Shown here: piece after piece, positions 23,191-34,697 of the stretch
Layout of the letters: the number at the start of each line of letters is the position of its first letter
Position numbering within the stretch: position 1 is the first letter of the stretch
NCBI GenBank assembly: GCA_964036045.1
Contig: OZ038381.1
Coordinates: 144,655,596-144,719,595 of the forward strand
Direction: 5' to 3'
DNA length: 64,000 nt
DNA from: Eutreptiella sp. 'Long Island Sound 2002'
Taxonomy: Eukaryota > Euglenozoa > Euglenophyceae > Eutreptiales > Eutreptiaceae
Position numbers and translations under genes: made by a program
The notes under the pieces: generated by a model
Databases searched by the model: none
Seen by the model: the letters and a program-made list of their open reading frames with translations, nothing else
What the model was told of the DNA's origin: nothing

Positions 23191-23412
23191 GAAGATCCAA
23201 AGCCGGTTCACAAAATGGAGATCCAAGGCCGGTTCACACAATAGAGATCCATTGCCGGTTCACACAATGGAGATCCAAAGCTGGTTTACACAATGGAGAT
23301 CCAATGCTGGTTCACACAATGGAGATCCCAAGCCGGTTCACACAATAGAGATCCATTGCTGGTTCACACAATGGAGATCCAAAGCCGGTTCACACAATGG
23401 AGATCTAGTGGT
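23190..23412 (+). repeat. Minisatellite, 26-bp unit, about 8.5 copies
   Basis: Units read GGTTCACACAATGGAGATCC plus six variable bases (A-A-G/T-G/C-C-C-like). Because 26 is not a multiple of 3, the plus-strand ORF has a 26-residue period made of three reading-frame variants. The array directly abuts the 62-bp array and is younger (fewer differences). Confidence 0.92.
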
Positions 23413-23924
23413 GCGGCTTTAAATGCTGGTACCTCAAAGGAGAAGTGCACCACAAAGAAGGCCTACTCGGCTAAACGTAAGCCTTCCGTTGAAGATACAA
23501 CTCGAAAGAAGACAAAGGCCATGTGATTTGGATGGGATTCCCACAAAACTCTTGTGAGCTAATTTGCTAGATGATGAGGATGTGCCGGAGCTTAAGTTGG
23601 AGGAGTCGGAGTTTGAGGCATCCAAAATACTATCCACTTTCTCTTCATCAGAATCTCAGGGCTCTGATCCGCTGCGTGGATCATAATCAGCATCAGCTAC
23701 GTCTTGGGTTGCCATAGCTTGCTCGGCGTCTCGGTCGCCTAGGCACAACGCTTGTAGCTGGCATGCAGCCTCTTTGGCCTCATCAGCTTTGGCCACCACC
23801 TCCCATTGCAATTTCGACTCACCGCAGAGTTTTTTTTAATAGTTTTCGTGTCCTTTTGTCTTTGGCAGCACGTGGTACCTTTTGGGTTGCCTTATTGGCA
23901 TAGGATTCCTTCCCTGTACACGAC
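23413..23924. other. Unassigned DNA between minisatellite and gene-like repeat
   Basis: A short plus-strand Lys-rich ORF continues from the minisatellite to a stop at about 23525, and a Ser-rich minus ORF (23637-23434) overlaps it. Neither is recognised; both are probably chance. Confidence 0.25.
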
Positions 23925-25520
23925 AGGTCTACCGATTCCAAGCCCAAGCCATCAAACAGACGCCATGTGGCCTTCTCATGTCCGTGGCATGGTACTAGCT
24001 ATGCCCAGCATAAATGGTTTGAATCACTGATTCCAAATGACAGCACTTTCGGACAAGGTGGGGATGGGAGTAGGAATCTACAGGCACAACAGATTGCTCG
24101 GCCATTGGGGTGGTTGTCGTTGTAGTTATGGTTTGCGGCCTAGAATTGTGTTCCTGTGGTTGGAGACTGCGAGTCTCCCGCACGAGGCGCAAGTGTTGCT
24201 GGCTGGTTTTGCAATGTTGCTCAAACGTGCTATTGCTTGGCCACATTGATCTGGACAACTTTTTCCCGCACAAGCAAAACCAATGGTCACCAGTAGAAGC
24301 ATTATAAGCCTTCTAGTATTCTTGCACATTGTTAGATTGGCCATGCCGAACTATGTGCTCAGAAGAAGCCGAAGAAATACTCGAGGGGTGGGAGCTTGCA
24401 ACGTAGGTGGCGCAACAATTTGGATTTGCACCGCCCCCAATGTACACAATACTTCATGCACATAAGAAGGAGTGGCGATGATATGTTCAGATTGTAGCAT
24501 CGGTGTAGCAATTGCACAATTCTGAGTAAGCTTCCGGCAGATGTCTTGCATTGTACAACAGCCAAGTGTGCCCTTGGCAAATGTGCCTCGCAAAGTTTTG
24601 GCCCTAACCGTGACTGTCCAAATTGGGTACGCATGGGCTTCATTGGGTGAGGTGGCAGTCCGTGCCAAAAAGTAGCACGATGTTGATGAGCTCCGCAATA
24701 GTGGGAAACTCGGTATAGAGTGCACCACCACTTGGAGCCTGGGGGGATACTTGTACATCAACATCAAACCATCGGCCAATCCTGCTCCCCACACCAATCA
24801 AGAAACCCTCGTACTCCATCAAAAAGCAACTGCGTGCGGTTGGTGGAGGAGGGGTGGTTGCAAGGTGGAGCAAAGGTTCCTTGGCTTTACCCAAAGGAAT
24901 CAATTCCGTGACTTCAAAGGCGGTGAAATCCAACAACCTCGGGACTTGGAATGACGGACCGGTGCAACTAGCACGCAACCCGCCACCTCGTGTGATCCAA
25001 GTGGGCTCTGCCCCAACAGCGACACAAATGGCCTCTAGGAGGGTGTACCCCATGACCAGCATAAATGTTTATGACAATGCCGTTGTAATGGCACTACATT
25101 GCACCCCACCAATGTCCAATAGGCCCACAATGGGGTTCAACATCACTTGTGCACAAAACTAGTTGAGACGTTGTCAATGCAACTGGAGTCGGAAAAAAAA
25201 AAGCTTGCGACAAGGGAACGGTATGAAGCTGCATGGCATGCAAAGGAGGGTTCCTGACCCTCACCTATGCCACGCCTAGTTTGCTACATGTTCTATTGCC
25301 GAACCCTCACCTATGCCACACCTAGTTTGCTACTTGGAAACCGGAAGGTCATTTTGACCAATTTTACCCTAAGCCAAAACTCTTGGGGACCCACGGCTAG
25401 CACCCCCGCTTTGTGGTGGCTGAACTTTGGGCCGATAGGGATATGTAGGGCAGCCAAATTTGTACCGGCAAAATGGGGAATGTTTAGGGACTTAAAACCA
25501 TGATGTAGGCTACACTTAAA
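23925..25520 (-). repeat. Gene-like repeat, copy A (unsplit paralogue of 40650-40775 plus 56957-58200)
   Basis: 23925-24012 matches 40682-40775; about 24010-25520 matches 56957-58190, with roughly 95 per cent identity in most blocks by eye. Copy A has about 373 extra bases between 24108 and 24482 relative to copy B. The two homologous blocks are contiguous here but sit on either side of the YR retroelement in copy B, so copy A shows the target site before insertion. The minus strand seems to be the coding strand (see the ORF at 24640-25062). Confidence 0.85.
24640..25062 (-). CDS. Unrecognised 140-aa ORF in repeat copy A, possible membrane protein exon
   Basis: The N-terminus contains a hydrophobic module L-V-M-G-Y-T-L-L-E-A, and the C-terminus another hydrophobic stretch (A-E-L-I-N-I-V-L-L). 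Copy B keeps the same protein sequence, except that a one-base loss at about 57490 breaks its frame, so the ORF is intact only here. A related module (L-I-I-G-Y-V-L-L-E-A) is coded at about 25975-26010, which suggests a multi-pass protein assembled from repeated exons. No family is recognised; it could be a host gene family or part of an element. Confidence 0.4.
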   Translation of the reverse strand: MLVMGYTLLEAICVAVGAEPTWITRGGGLRASCTGPSFQVPRLLDFTAFEVTELIPLGKAKEPLLHLATTPPPPTARSCFLMEYEGFLIGVGSRIGRWFDVDVQVSPQAPSGGALYTEFPTIAELINIVLLFGTDCHLTQ

Positions 25521-26388
25521 GTAGCAAATGGTCTGATGCTTGTTGTACATTGATAGCCGGAAAATTGGAACAATTTGGACAACAGAATTTGCATTTGCGG
25601 CGAAGAAAAAAATCCCCGGAACCTGTCATGCACTGAGCCAACAAAGGCTGAGGCAAAAACAACATATTCAATGGCACGTTCATCCGTGAGATGTGCCCAA
25701 TATCGGCACATTACACACAGACTTGGTTCCAAAAAGATCGCCATCATCCACAAACGCATTGCACACCTCTGCTTCGTTGGTTTCCTCCACTTGAGCACCT
25801 GCAAAGGGCAAGATGTAGGGGCGTCAGGCCACGAAGTGCAACAGATGGGTGAAGAATGGGCCGTGGGGCACAGCCAGTAACCATAATGATGCAATCAAAC
25901 ATAAACCACACCAGATGATTAACACTCCAAAGCGAACTCCTACCTCCCCAAGGTGCACCCCACCAAGGCATCGCTTCAAGGAGAACATACCCAATGATTA
26001 GCAACCCCTGATACCAAACCAAAACCAGGAGGAGGCAGGAAAGAAAAGGAACACGCAGAAACAGATCTGAAGCTGAACACAACAACAAATGCAGTGGCCA
26101 GACCAAAACTGGTGATGCCTTCTCTTGTCCACGTTTGCTCCACCAGGGGGGCTCAGTGATGATGCGATGCTCCCCACCCTCCCCCCTGACTAACTGCAGG
26201 TTGGAGGCCCCTGGGGTGGGTGGGTGGGTGCGTAGGTGAGTGGGTGGGGGTCTGGGAGGGGTATTCCCGGGGGGGGGGGGGGTCACATAATGTACAATGC
26301 TCTGCCTCCCCCCAAAGGGAAGGTGCCCCAGCCACCAGCCCCCAAATTTTGGTAGATTTCTGGCATGATATGCCAACCTCACCCCCAC
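25484..26388 (-). CDS. Unrecognised minus-strand ORFs upstream of copy A, hydrophobic
   Basis: Two overlapping ORFs (26388-25744, 214 aa; 25894-25484, 136 aa) encode several hydrophobic runs (for example L-L-L-C-S-A, C-L-L-L-V-L-V-W) and a repeat of the G-Y-x-L-L-E-A module. The first 70 residues of the longer ORF derive from a GT/GGGT-rich low-complexity tract (26215-26285) and are probably not coding. If spliced together with 24640-25062 this would be one multi-exon gene on the minus strand. Low confidence. Confidence 0.3.
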
Positions 26389-28536
26389 CCTATTCCTATC
26401 CCTGTTCCTATCTCAAACCATGGGGTTGCAATTCAAACCAAGCCAAAATGTGCGTGAACCTGGGCAGGGACTTTGCATTGTGGGATATATTGTACTGATT
26501 GATGGAGGCAGCCCTTTGCTTTCATGATACACTGATGGATTTTTAGTAGACAGGCCTTGTTTTCAACAGTATGTAGGCACAGGTAATAGTTAACAATTTG
26601 GTTAAACCTCCAATCTCACTGCATTTGACCCCCCCCCAATCAAGCCCTCCTCCTCATATAAGAAATGTGGGATGTGGGATGTGGGATGCGGGATGCCAAG
26701 CTCCATCCCCCCCCCCCCCCCCTCCCGCTCCAAATCAACTTGGAGCTGCGCCGATTGTTGGGCACTAAGGGCTGGGGGATTGATGGTCGGCTATCATTCA
26801 TTGCATGCCCCCGCCATAGGCACTTTCGGGCTTGAGTCCAAAGGTCCGCATTGCCAGTAATTAGGGCTGGCCAGTGGCACCTCCCGTGGACTGTGATCCA
26901 TACATTCATCCATACATTCCCTCTGCAGCTTATGAGACAATTCAGCGAAGCTCGAAAATCCCCTTGGACATGTGTACACAATTCCCCAGTGACAGAACAC
27001 ATGGGCTTCCTCCTGAGGTGGCTGCTGGCGAGTGTCTCTGTGTAGGCATGTCAAAAGCCTATCAAGATGCGACTGCTTGTCAGCTCAGCACCCACATACG
27101 TCTCATTGCCCAAAAGCTTGAATGCAAAAAAAATTGGGGTGGGGCATTTGGGGTAGGTTTGCCGAGGTGCTCTTGATCCACACCTGAATAGTATCAAGCA
27201 GAGTGATTGGAGTTCTTGGAGGGATTAGTTTTGTTATTGTGAGTTGCCACTGCAACAAAACTTTGTGCCAATATTTGAGAAATGTGGTCCGGGTGCTGGC
27301 CTAGTGGAATTTGTGCGCAAGGTGTGTGTGCCAATTTGGTAAACACTGCGGACCATGCTACTAAGCCCAGCACATGAGACAGTGATGTTTGGAGGTAGTA
27401 GTGGAGGTAGTTGTATGAGCAGCCGAGGTACGGCAAAAGAAGAGAGCCATACGCAACGAAACAACCAAAAAACAAATTCCTCACGATCTTGGATGGCCTC
27501 TCATGTATCGCACGAAGTCGCCCCCCTTTACCTTGGGGGTAAAGGGGCGGGGGGAGGGGGGGGCAGGTTCGGAGGTGAGGGGGGGAGGTGAGGGTGGGGT
27601 ATGGGGGGTGAGGGGGGGAGGTAAGGGGGGGGGGTATGGGGGGTGAAGGGGGGGTAAGGGGGAGGGGGGGGGGGTGTTTACATGTGCACCACACCAAGGC
27701 GGCCTGTAGTCTGTAGATGCGGTCTGCTACAAGTAGACGCAGTCTGCTAATTGTAGACACCGTCAGCATGTTGTAGATGCAAGGTGACAACATTCGGGAA
27801 GGGGGGCCAAAACAGGACGCTCACATCGTTCACCTGTGCACACATGAGGAAGGTAGGGGGGGACGTAAGGGTGGTTGGTTGGTTGGTTGCTGCCACTATG
27901 TCCCGGCGCTAGGCCAGGCCCCCAAGGCTGCAGGCCACGGGCGGCAGGGGCTGCGTGACACGCTGTATGTCGCATGTACCACGCGCTTTGGGGGCTCGCA
28001 CGTGTTGCACTGGCGCGCGCCCGCTTCGCCCCCTCCCCCTGTGTCAGGCATGTCCAGGTCCACCGCATTGTGCGCAGTGCTTTGCCCGCCCGTGCCCCTG
28101 CCGTGTGTCTTCGCTCTCGCCTCCTGTCACGCCCCCCCCTCCCTGCCGGGGGTGTGCTCGTGGTGCGCCCCATAGTGTCGTGCTGGTGTTCATTGGCTGG
28201 GGTGCCCCGTTGCGTTCTGCCCTGGGGTGGGACGGGCGCGCAGGCTCGCCCTCGGTGCTGGCCCTAGCGCCCAGGTCCCCCCCCCCCCCGCGGGGCCCGT
28301 GCGTCTGTCGTGATCCCTCCCTCTCCCGTCCGTTGTCGCTAGCACGGGCACTGGTCTGGTGCTGCTCTTTAGACTGTCCACGGTGTCCGAGGGTCCCAAA
28401 GGAGTCACCTCCGCAGCGCTAGGCCGGTCAAGTGCAAATGTTCTTCATGAGCCTGGCCGCCTACCGCCCACTCGTGATCAGTGTCAATAAGCTACACATG
28501 GGCGGCGCTTGCCGCCCCCATAGGCTGGTTGAGCGT
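26389..28536. other. No gene seen; G-rich and low-complexity DNA
   Basis: This stretch contains poly-C at about 26708-26724, a G-rich block at 27530-27680 (listed separately), a (GGTT)3 run at about 27870-27885, and GC-rich unique DNA at 27900-28440 with poly-C at about 28278-28290. The overlapping ORFs in the GC-rich part have no shared frame preference. Confidence 0.3.
27530..27680 (+). repeat. G-rich repeat block (GGGGGGAGGTGA-like units)
   Basis: Irregular units of G4-G9 separated by AGGT, TATG or TGA make up 150 bp, an obvious G-quadruplex candidate on the plus strand. On the minus strand it gives Pro/Ser/His-rich ORF sequence that should not be read as a gene. Confidence 0.85.
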
Positions 28537-29925
28537 CCCTTGGTACACGCTAGAAGAACCAATCTCGTTCTAGCCTAGACGCCGCTAGAGTGGCTAGAAC
28601 AGAAAAAAGAGGGGGTCACCCCTTCCCCGTGGAGGTAGGGGGGGGGGGGGGCTTTGGGGGTTTCAACTTGGACCCCCTATCCGTACTCGGGGGCCCATGC
28701 TTCGTTTTTCATAATTTCAGTGTTTTCACTTGATTTCGGAGTGTAAAAAAATTTCGTTCTAGCGACGTTCTAGCGACGTTCGCTAGAACGTTGCTGGAAC
28801 ATTCTAGCCTAGAACACAACTAGAACAAAAACATTCATGCATGTGTCGCATCTAAGGGACACCAAAGTGGGGGTGGGGTGGAGGGGTAATACACATACAC
28901 TAATAAAAACCAACACACGTGACGCATGCATAGTCATATGTGCCCCCCCCCCCCCACACACACTTTGGCATAGGCATATGCACAACACAACACAGATCAC
29001 AAGATGTCACGGGGGGGGGGGGGGCAAGAGGTCGAACACAAGCACCGAACAAACAACCCCCTGAGTGTCGGGCTATCAGCCCCCCCCCCCTTCCATATTG
29101 TGGTTTGGGTTGTGGGGCCCCTGCTTGTTTTGCCTAAGGTTAGGGAGGGTATCCATTTCCTCTTTGCAGGTGTGCTGTTTTTTTTGATTGGAATGTGGAT
29201 GCGAAGAAGTGGGTACACAGTGACACCAAGAGGTAGGTGTGTTACTCCTTCCCTCCTCCCTGCCATGTGTGCCTGTGGTATGGGGTTGCCTAGTGTATAG
29301 GTCCCCCCTTCCCACCATGTCTCCTCCCTTGTTCCCCCCCCCCGCCCCTAAGCTGGGTTATGCACTGTGCTGCTTTGCGGGTCAGTGGTATGCTTTGTCC
29401 CCCCTCCTCCTAGGTTATGGAATCCCTCCCCCCCCGTGTGCACTGGTACCTGGCTTGTTGGTTGGTTGGCTGTTGGTTTTCGGGTAGCTTGGTTGGTTGT
29501 TGCGTTGCATTGGTTGGTTGTTGGTTTCTTGGTTCTGGCACAGCTGAGTTTGGTTGGTTGGTTGGTTGGTTGGTTGGTTGGTTGGTTGGTTGGTTGTTGG
29601 CTAGTTGCTGGGGTGTGTGTGTGTGTGTGTGTATTGTCTGGACACATGCTGTGTGGTGTTGCTGCACAGTGTGTCTGTGTGTAAGCATGCTTGTGAAGCC
29701 ATTTCAAGGGTCTTTGGGGGGGTTGTGCACATTTCATTTCGGCGTTCTAGCGGCGTTCTAGCGAGGTGTTCTAGCGGCATTCTAGGGTTTTTTTATGTTC
29801 TATCTATTCTACCACTCGAGGCTAGAATGATTTGTGTTCTAGGCTACAACCATTCTAAGCTAGAACATCTAGGCTAGAGTGTTCTAGGCTAGAACAAGAT
29901 TGGGTCTTCTAGCGTGTACCATGGC
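28537..29925. mobile_element. Non-autonomous DNA transposon with ~38-bp terminal inverted repeats
   Basis: The left end (from 28537, CCCTTGGTACACGCTAGAAG...) and the reverse complement of the right end (to 29925) agree at most of about 40 positions. GT flanks both sides (28535-28536 and 29926-29927), a possible 2-bp target duplication. Subterminal DNA is packed with GTTCTAGCGACGTTC-type motifs (28755-28830, 29740-29790) and GCCTAGAAC motifs. The interior (about 1.3 kb) has no transposase ORF, only simple repeats. The ends match those of the 49374-52305 element and the 34698 relic, so this is probably a dependent family member. Confidence 0.8.
29550..29632 (+). repeat. Microsatellites (TTGG)n and (GT)n
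   Basis: About 11 pure TTGG units lie at 29550-29596, preceded by a degenerate TTGG-rich stretch from 29451, then (GT)n at about 29612-29632. The long Thr/Asn/Gln/Pro repeat ORF on the minus strand is a by-product. Confidence 0.95.
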
Positions 29926-29989
29926 GTGTACTCTGAATCTAATGTATGCACACATATAGACCACTGCTGCCGGTTGACCTAGCACCCCA

Positions 29990-32930
29990 CTTAGTGCTGG
30001 GAGCTGCTGCTGCAACCGATATCGGAGGCGCAGCACCCATGGATCCAGCGCTCGCAAGACATATTGGAGAAGGACTTCGTCCTAGAAGGACAGCCGCGGA
30101 CCCTGGGCTCCAAGCCACAGCGCCCCAGGGCCCACTGCATAGTGAGGTCCGGGTGAGCTCCCGCCGCCAGGACGTCCTCAACAATGTTGTCCATGTCTCG
30201 CCCGGCCGCTAGGCGCACCAGGTTTCGGTGGGCGTGGCCACTCGGGTTCATGTCCGACCCGGGGGGGCTCCGGTGCGGCCGTGTGATGTACGGGGTCCAT
30301 GATAGTGTACTCAGTCCCTATGGCGTCGCAGACCGCCAGGCCCCGATGTCCGCAGGCCGGTTGCAGTGTGGTCGCCCGCACCAAGTGGCACAGAAGGTGT
30401 GGAACATGTCAACTCGCATCAAGTAGTAGGCCCTGCACCCCCCCCCCCCCCCCGCCAGGTGGGCGCTCAGGGCCAGTACCAAACCATGGCGGAACGGGTA
30501 GTCGGACGCGCCATCCCCCTGTGGCGGTCGGCATACCTCAAGCAGGCGTAGCAGGGTCATGCGCTGCAGCTGCAGCAGGGGCAGGCACTCAGCGCGCAAC
30601 ACCCGAAGTACTGTGGGATGCCACGGGCGGACGTGGGCTGCGGGGTACCTCCGAAACAAGGCCAAACGTGAGCCAGTGTGGTACAAATGTTGAGGTGCCT
30701 CCTTGACGTTGATGATCAAGGGGCCGTGCCAGTGCGCCACCACCCTGCCCGCTAGCAGGTGCGGCCACGGCACAGTAGCGCTGCTTGGGCGCTGAGGTGG
30801 TCTCATCGCCACGTCCTGGGCTGCGCGGTGTATGTTCCGGAGCAGCGACGTCGGTGGTGGGGCACGGGGTCAGGAGTGGACCCATACGTCCACAAAGGGA
30901 TTGGAGATTCATAGAGGCACAAGCACTCGATACCAGGGTTCCACCAACGTGCCTGTCGGGGGGGCACGTCGTACGTCGAGGCCAGGGTGTAGGTCGAATC
31001 AGCCACGTAGTGCCCTGTCCCGCTCCAGCGTCCCAGGGCATGCAAGGCCTCCAACCTCCCCATCCATTCGGCCACCGTGGCGTCGCTGCCCACGGTCCGC
31101 AACGCGCAGCCGCACCCGTAGAAGAATCCCAGGACGTTATGCCACATGAACATGGCACAAGCTGTCACCCCTGCCACATACAACCCGCCGTAGGAGATGT
31201 GCACGTTGTGTACTCTTTCCAAGGCTGCAAGGGACCCGAACTCGAGGGCCCCAATTTGGGCTGCACCAGACGGCAGGGCGGTAAGGATTACCCCCCGCTC
31301 GCGCAAGGCGCTCAAAAGAGCAATCCCCTCGTGATCCGAGCCGCGGATGGGTGGCATGCTAACGTGGTAGTGCACCGCTGATGCTGCTGCGGCGTTGCAC
31401 GACCATGACGAGTGGAGGTACGACTGCAGGAGCAAGAGTTCACAGTGGTCGCGGAGGTTGGGTGCCCCCGGTCCCGCTTCCTCAAGTGCCAATGTCAAGA
31501 ACTCCACCGGGTCCATTTGGGCAGGCAATGCGTGCGGCGGTAGGGCTTGTGCACTTGCACTTGGTGGGCTACCAGGCTACAACCAGGTACCAAGGGGCCT
31601 CACAGCAAATTGTCGCGCATGACACCCCGTACGCTAGCATGGCCCGGAGCCGCAGCAAGGGCGGCAGCCGTTGACGCGTAGCCGCAGCGGAGGCCCGCCT
31701 GAGTGCCTGAAGGAACCGCCCTAGGGCCGCCGGCAGCGCGAGTTCCGCCAAGCGCGGCACCCGTAGCACCTCTGTAGCACCTCTGGTGTCTCCACGGATG
31801 TGGTCAGACCAGCCAGTCCCACTTCGCGCTCAACCAGGCGTGGTCCTGTGGCTTCTAGGCGGACCTAGTGGAAGGCCAACTTGGAGGGTTGGACCACCCT
31901 ACTGGAGGCCATAGACGCGTCCATGCATCGCGTGACCAGCGCCACCACCCGCTCCATAGTGGCCGATTGGAATCTTGGTCGTGCGAATACGCCTCGTGCT
32001 CCATGGGCAATGAGTGCCCTAGCCGTAGGACGTCGGGAATGAACAGGATCGCCCCCGCGACCATGCAGGTGTTCACGACACACTGCAGGGCTTGGAAACC
32101 CTCCCCCGCAAAGGAGTCTCCTTGCTTCCGGCCCTCGCCGGGGCTGTAGCACGGGCCAGTCCCTCGTCGGTCACTAGGTGGATCCGTAGACGCAAGTAGA
32201 AAGCGCCGCACCAGGTGCCGAAGTTCCAGACCCCAGGTAGCAGGCACAACAGCTCCTCGTCATCTTCCCGTTAGCGGCGCAAGTAGGTGTCCGACTCGGC
32301 GTCAGCGCATACCCCAGATGGCTCCATCGCCCGCAGCACCGACGCTCGCGTCGTCAGGACCATCATGGTGGCGGATACGGCTATGCGGTATGCAAAAAGG
32401 TCCGGCATGAGGGGACCGGACAGCTCCACGGTGTAGTTGAGCCTCGTGCATCCGACCCCCGAGTAGGAGTGCATGAGGTCGGATTCCACGGCAACCGGCC
32501 GATGTGAGCCGGCTAGGTGCAGCGGGTCCTTGCCCTTGTACGATCCATAGCGTATGGTGTTCCTCGCCACCAAGTCCACCACGCGCTGGAAGCTGCGGTG
32601 CATGCTGCAGACCCCTGCCACTGTGCCACCAAACCTAACGTGGGTGATGGTACCAAGCACGTTGTCCAAGACCGTGGCAGGCGACGTCCGTCGGTCCAAC
32701 TACCGGGCCACGTCTGGTGTGCCATAAAGCGGCCGTGCGTTCAAGTCGGCCAAGAGGGCCTCGCGATCATCGTAGGTGTCCGGGTCTCGTCCATGCCGGA
32801 GGGCATGGTGCAGCTGATCCATCTGGAGCTGAGCCACGAACCACGCCGTGTGCCGCTGCAGTGGCGGGGCCGACTAATGGCGAAGTGCTCCTTGTCAATA
32901 TGCAGGTGTAGGAGACCTGTGCTGTGACTT
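29990..32930 (-). pseudogene. Broken minus-strand gene of unknown function
   Basis: Protein-like sequence runs from about 32873 down to about 29990 but switches frame several times. It reads on through a TAG at 32700-32702 and a TAA at about 32268, then needs frame changes near 32245, 31970, 31550, 30800, 30390 and 30250. Segments on both sides of each break have matching codon style, which argues for one decayed gene rather than several. The best segment is the ORF at 30803-31528. I recognise no domain. It sits next to the right end of the 28537-29925 element, with no evident connection. Confidence 0.5.
30803..31528 (-). CDS. Longest intact segment of the broken gene, 241 aa, unknown
   Basis: ATG at 31528. 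The N-terminal half is acidic and Leu-rich; the middle has a hydrophobic Gly/Phe/Cys stretch (about residues 115-150). No motif I can name. It is most likely an internal part of a longer product, since protein-like sequence continues before it (31569-31769) and after it (30318-30812) in other frames. Confidence 0.4.
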   Translation of the reverse strand: MPAQMDPVEFLTLALEEAGPGAPNLRDHCELLLLQSYLHSSWSCNAAAASAVHYHVSMPPIRGSDHEGIALLSALRERGVILTALPSGAAQIGALEFGSLAALERVHNVHISYGGLYVAGVTACAMFMWHNVLGFFYGCGCALRTVGSDATVAEWMGRLEALHALGRWSGTGHYVADSTYTLASTYDVPPRQARWWNPGIECLCLYESPIPLWTYGSTPDPVPHHRRRCSGTYTAQPRTWR

Positions 32931-34697
32931 CCGCCGGGCCCTCTGCCCTGTTGGGAAGGCCAGCCCCTGGGGACGATAGGATGCCCGTGTACGGCCGCCA
33001 ATGTGCACCGAGCGTAGGGCCAACTAGACGCGGTCGCGTCATACCTCTTACGCCCGTTGGCAATGTTCCTCAACCCGCACGTGGAGGAACAGGATTGTGT
33101 ATAAAGTCTGATGTCTAATGTCTGATGCGGCATGTTGTGTGTGCACTGTATCCCAGAAGATGTCTGATGTTCAGGTGTGTCTGATGCTTGTTTGAGGTGG
33201 GTCTCGGTCCGATGCTTGCAGGAACTTCTTGGGTTCTTGGGAAGGGGGGGGGGGGGAGGAACGCGCCTACATTTGTAAGTCTGCCCCCCCCCCCTATTGA
33301 AAAAACAAAACCGAAGAAGAAAACGGGAGGCCTTGACACAATTGAAAAACCATTGATCATTGGGGACGACCTTGCAAAACCGAAAACATAGTAGTTACAA
33401 AAACCAAAAAAAAGACATGTGCAACATTGAAAACCAAAAGGGGGAAATGGGGAAAATCTGGGAGCACGAAAAATGGGAAAATTGAATAACTACCAAAAAT
33501 GAATGGCAACACCTTGGAAAACAACGCCGCAAAAAAAGAAGGTGCAATAGCAAAAAACAACAAACAGGCAGATGCACAAATGTGGGCACCATCATCTTAT
33601 TCATCGATGAGTCCGCCCATGTCATCCACGGGTTGGGAGCAGCCGGGTTGGGAGCTGCTTGGCGGTGCTACACAACGGGTAACACGGTCTGTATCCGGCA
33701 CAAATGCATCCCACTGTGCCAACAAAGGCAACACATGCTGTATAGCAAGGTCCCTTGTTTGTCGACGGTTGCTACCACTTGGTACTTTCACACCAAGCAC
33801 GTCGAGACAGTGCGACAATGCCGCCCTTGTCCCGTCAAACCATGCATGGCACACCAAACATGTGCATGCGAACCACCTGCTTGCATGTGGCACACCGCAT
33901 ACCTCTTCGAAAGGTGATGAAGTCATGGTTGCCAGCATGTGTGTCAGGGGTACCATCTGGTGCAACAACTGTGACCACATCTACCTTGTGCCGTTCCGTA
34001 CCCTTTCCAGAGGGTGCCGTTGAGGTCAGTGGTGTACCCGGCCCTCCAAAGAAGGGCAGGATGTCACCATCATCAGCCACCGCTTCATTACCTTGTAGAC
34101 ATTGAAGCATCGTAGCTTCTCAGATTCTCGTGCATTTATCTGCTATGAAACCCTCTGCCTTGGGCGCAGATCAAAACGTGCATGGCAGGCCTGCAACGCC
34201 TTGTCCCTTTGCCCATTGCTATAAAGCGGGCAAGTTAGAATGCAATGCCATGCACGTGCTAAGGACATGTGTCTCCACAATGTCCTACATACTACTACTC
34301 AACCTCCCAGGCAACAAGATGGCACGCTCTACAGCTACTTCAGCAGGGCAATATGTTTGCAACAACGCAAGAACACGGCACACATTCACCCCACTAAGCA
34401 TGCGCCTTTTCAGGGGCCGAGGCCTCCCAAATCTTGCACATTTGCACAGTGCTGTACCATGTGCTCCTTAAGGCTTGAGATCATTTTCCGTGGGGATACT
34501 TGCGGACTTTGGGATTGGCTTCAATAGGGCAGCAACCCGGTCATCAAGTAGACTTCTTGTGCTCTCAAACCTTTGCACAATGTTGAACATGCATAGTGGC
34601 ACGTGGAATCTTTCATAGATATGTGGAGGCAAACCATCTTGCCTGGGGTACAGTCCCAACTCATTGTGTTGATTTCTGCTTGGGCCTATATATATAA
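32931..34697. other. Mostly unassigned; possible Cys/His-containing ORF on minus strand
   Basis: 33130-33590 holds poly-G/poly-C tracts and A-rich DNA. On the minus strand, 34110-33835 and 33980-33597 are two overlapping ORFs around a C-x2-C segment followed by His residues, faintly like the zinc-binding N-terminus of hAT transposases, but the motif is too short to assign. Confidence 0.25.

Noticed and set aside
22443-23412. Possible CRISPR array
   Set aside because: Units are contiguous diverged tandem copies without unique spacers, in a eukaryotic context.
27194-27793. 199-codon minus ORF rich in Pro and Ser
   Set aside because: Its core is the complement of the G-rich block at 27530-27680.
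29348-29737. Asn/Gln/Pro/Thr-rich minus ORFs
   Set aside because: Translation of the (TTGG)n and (GT)n microsatellites.
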